Shown here in pieces: positions 62,467-64,000 of a stretch of DNA of 64,000 bases. Both the position numbers and the translations under genes were made by a program. The notes beneath the pieces are model-generated. The model did no database searches and had not been told where the DNA came from. It saw only the letters and a list, made by a program, of their open reading frames with translations. The DNA is from Staphylococcus americanisciuri (GTDB lineage Bacteria; Bacillota; Bacilli; Staphylococcales; Staphylococcaceae), in assembly GCF_024814435.1 (NCBI RefSeq), contig NZ_JANUXY010000002.1:186001-250000 (forward strand), written 5' to 3'. Every line of letters begins with the position of its first letter. Position 1 is the stretch's first letter.

Positions 62467-63706
62467 ACAATTTGATGCTTGAAGACGCTAGTTCTATTGC
62501 TGTATCAATGAGGATATTGATACCATTTTCAATTTGTTGCGTTGTGACAGATTCTTTCGGAGAGTGGCTGATGCCGTCTTTACATGGTATGAAAATCATA
62601 CTCGTTGGACAAAGCTGTGCCATATTCATCGCATCATGTCCAGCACCACTAAACATTCGATGGAAAGAGCGTTTTTGAAGTTTTGCTTTATCTTCAATAA
62701 TATCAGCAATCTTTTCTGACAAGGCAATAGGTGTGTCTTGTCCAAGAGAATCTATATTCACAATGATATCGCGTTCGCTTGTAATCGTGTTGATTTGCGC
62801 CATAATCTCATTTACAACCGTTGTACGAATATCTTTATCAATACCACGTACGTCTATTAACAGTTGTACGTCGCCAGGCACTGCATTCATCGTATTAGGA
62901 GAGACATTTACACCACCAACCGTTGCGACAATACCATCGCTGTGATAATTGTTTGCGATGCGTTCAACTTGTAGAATGATTTCCGCAGCACAAGTCATGG
63001 CATCTTTACGCATAGGCATGGGTGTTGAACCGGAGTGACTCGTTGTGCCTTGTAATTTCACTTTGAAACGATCGGGTGCAGCGATATGTGTGACAATACC
63101 GATTTCTTTATTTTTATTTTCTAAAATAGGACCCTGTTCGATATGCAATTCTAGAAAAGCTTTCATATGATCGTGATAAGGTGCTTTTTTAGGTGGTTCC
63201 GTAGAGGTCATAGATTGAACCACTTCTAATAAAGTCTGACCATCTTTGTCCTGAAGGGTTTTCATATCCTCTTCATTCAACATGCCACATAAATATTTAC
63301 TGCCAATTGTCGCAACGTTAAAGCGTGCAGATTCTTCACAACTAAATGCGATGATTTCAATTGGATGGTCTGTTATAAAGTTAATGTCATTGAGGTGTCT
63401 TACCACTTCTAGCGCACCGACAACGCCTAATAGTCCATCATATTGCCCACCTTCAGGGACGGTATCGATATGTGAACCAATGACAACGGGTGGCAGATCG
63501 TTGTATTTACCCTCTCGCCTTGCAATGACATTGCCCACTTTGTCGAAGTAGACAGACATGCCTAATTCTTGGCAATACATTGAGAACTTCAGTGCCGCTA
63601 ACCTTTCATTATGCGTAAATGCAAGACGATTGATACCGTCTAACTTCGTGCTAATTCCTAAATTATTGAAGCTGTTTAGTGTTGATAATATACGATGTAT
63701 GTTCAT
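62465..63706 (-). CDS. allC: M20-family allantoate amidohydrolase
   Basis: A 413-residue Zn/Mn amidohydrolase with GSHIDTVPEGGQYDG (metal His/Asp, about residue 80), FSCEESARF (metal Glu), LHIEQGPIL and the GAGHDAMNMA end typical of the AllC/hydantoinase-carbamoylase subfamily. It splits allantoate to ureidoglycolate-type products and ammonia. The neighbouring allantoinase makes this the best fit over N-carbamoyl-amino-acid hydrolase. It is coupled (TAATG, one-base overlap) to the hydrolase gene upstream of it. Confidence 0.9.
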   Translation of the reverse strand: MNIHRILSTLNSFNNLGISTKLDGINRLAFTHNERLAALKFSMYCQELGMSVYFDKVGNVIARREGKYNDLPPVVIGSHIDTVPEGGQYDGLLGVVGALEVVRHLNDINFITDHPIEIIAFSCEESARFNVATIGSKYLCGMLNEEDMKTLQDKDGQTLLEVVQSMTSTEPPKKAPYHDHMKAFLELHIEQGPILENKNKEIGIVTHIAAPDRFKVKLQGTTSHSGSTPMPMRKDAMTCAAEIILQVERIANNYHSDGIVATVGGVNVSPNTMNAVPGDVQLLIDVRGIDKDIRTTVVNEIMAQINTITSERDIIVNIDSLGQDTPIALSEKIADIIEDKAKLQKRSFHRMFSGAGHDAMNMAQLCPTSMIFIPCKDGISHSPKESVTTQQIENGINILIDTAIELASSSIKL

Positions 63707-64000
63707 TACAACGCCTCCTTATTTTGGATATATTGACATGCTTGGTGATAGAGCTGAATCATATCAGGTGTCACACTGTTATCGAATGCGTGGCTATTGC
63801 TATCTATTTCTACAAATGTAGCTTGTTTATGCAGATTCGCCAATTTTTTACTGTATGTAATTGGCACATCTGGATCGTTGCTTGCGTGTGCAATGAAAAG
63901 CTTAGGTAACTTCGTGAGTGCAGCTGTATCAATTTCGTAATCAATAAGCACTGGCCACAATCCATGGTGTCTGTAATAGAGATATAAAAGATATCTTGGG
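63706..64000 (-). CDS. Alpha/beta hydrolase, 3' part (cut by window edge)
   Basis: The frame is open up to base 64000 and its start lies beyond the window. The visible 97 residues end an alpha/beta hydrolase: PKLFIAHASNDPDVP holds the catalytic Asp, and VEIDSNSHAFDN the catalytic His. The Ser elbow lies outside. It overlaps allC by one base and precedes it, so it probably belongs to the same ureide pathway operon; the function is not known. Confidence 0.75.
   Translation of the reverse strand, partial: PRYLLYLYYRHHGLWPVLIDYEIDTAALTKLPKLFIAHASNDPDVPITYSKKLANLHKQATFVEIDSNSHAFDNSVTPDMIQLYHQACQYIQNKEAL

Overview
The window is low-GC Firmicute DNA that reads as a Staphylococcus chromosome. The clues are an arcB-arcC pair, two phenol-soluble-modulin (PSM) peptides, a glucitol PTS operon, staphylococcal-type type I restriction genes, and a five-gene ABC/acyl-CoA-dehydrogenase/DUF4242 operon laid out as in other staphylococci. 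The species cannot be fixed from sequence alone. Allantoin use and several beta-glucoside genes would suit a coagulase-variable or animal-associated species, but that is an inference.

Layout. 1-1.4 kb: end of the arginine deiminase operon (arcB 3' part, arcC). 1.5-9.3 kb: accessory and decayed DNA (M48 protease, ISL3 transposase remnant, broken lantibiotic-type S8 leader peptidase, tiny membrane peptides, broken ABC ATPase) around the intact ABC transporter/acyl-CoA-dehydrogenase-like operon (3.5-7.7 kb). 9.6-11.9 kb: pcp with DUF979/DUF969 membrane proteins. 12-22.5 kb: regulators, a frameshifted CPBP protease, HelD, an FtsX-type ABC exporter, MFS, TM2, DJ-1 and YceI proteins. 22.6-22.9 kb: two PSM genes. 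23.4-41.5 kb: sugar metabolism. One beta-glucoside operon (GH1, PTS EIIBCA) faces a GntR repressor across a perfect palindrome. A complete glucitol operon follows, then an S66 carboxypeptidase, then a second beta-glucoside operon (two GH1, PTS) controlled by a LicT antiterminator with a clear RAT/terminator switch and a perfect cre site.

41.8-56.4 kb is a defence and accessory island. It holds hsdR, a short S-like protein, hsdM and hsdS, then, packed directly behind hsdS, an Abi/UG-type reverse transcriptase and a multi-spanning membrane protein. After an IS3 remnant come a 1236-residue YobI/KAP-like P-loop NTPase, small unknown ORFs, a secreted bacteriocin-like protein opposite a small membrane protein, and the tail of a lost SF1 helicase. 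The RT plus membrane-protein pair inside a type I R-M operon is the strongest candidate for an incompletely described defence system.

56.5-64 kb: allantoin utilisation (MFS, PucR regulator, NCS1 permease, allantoinase, allantoate amidohydrolase) and an alpha/beta hydrolase cut by the window edge.

A family of about 100-160 bp intergenic repeats occurs at least four times (12.1, 28.6, 34.0 and, inverted, 35.3 kb), with a more diverged relative at 23.1 kb. All calls come from reading the sequence; no database search was possible.
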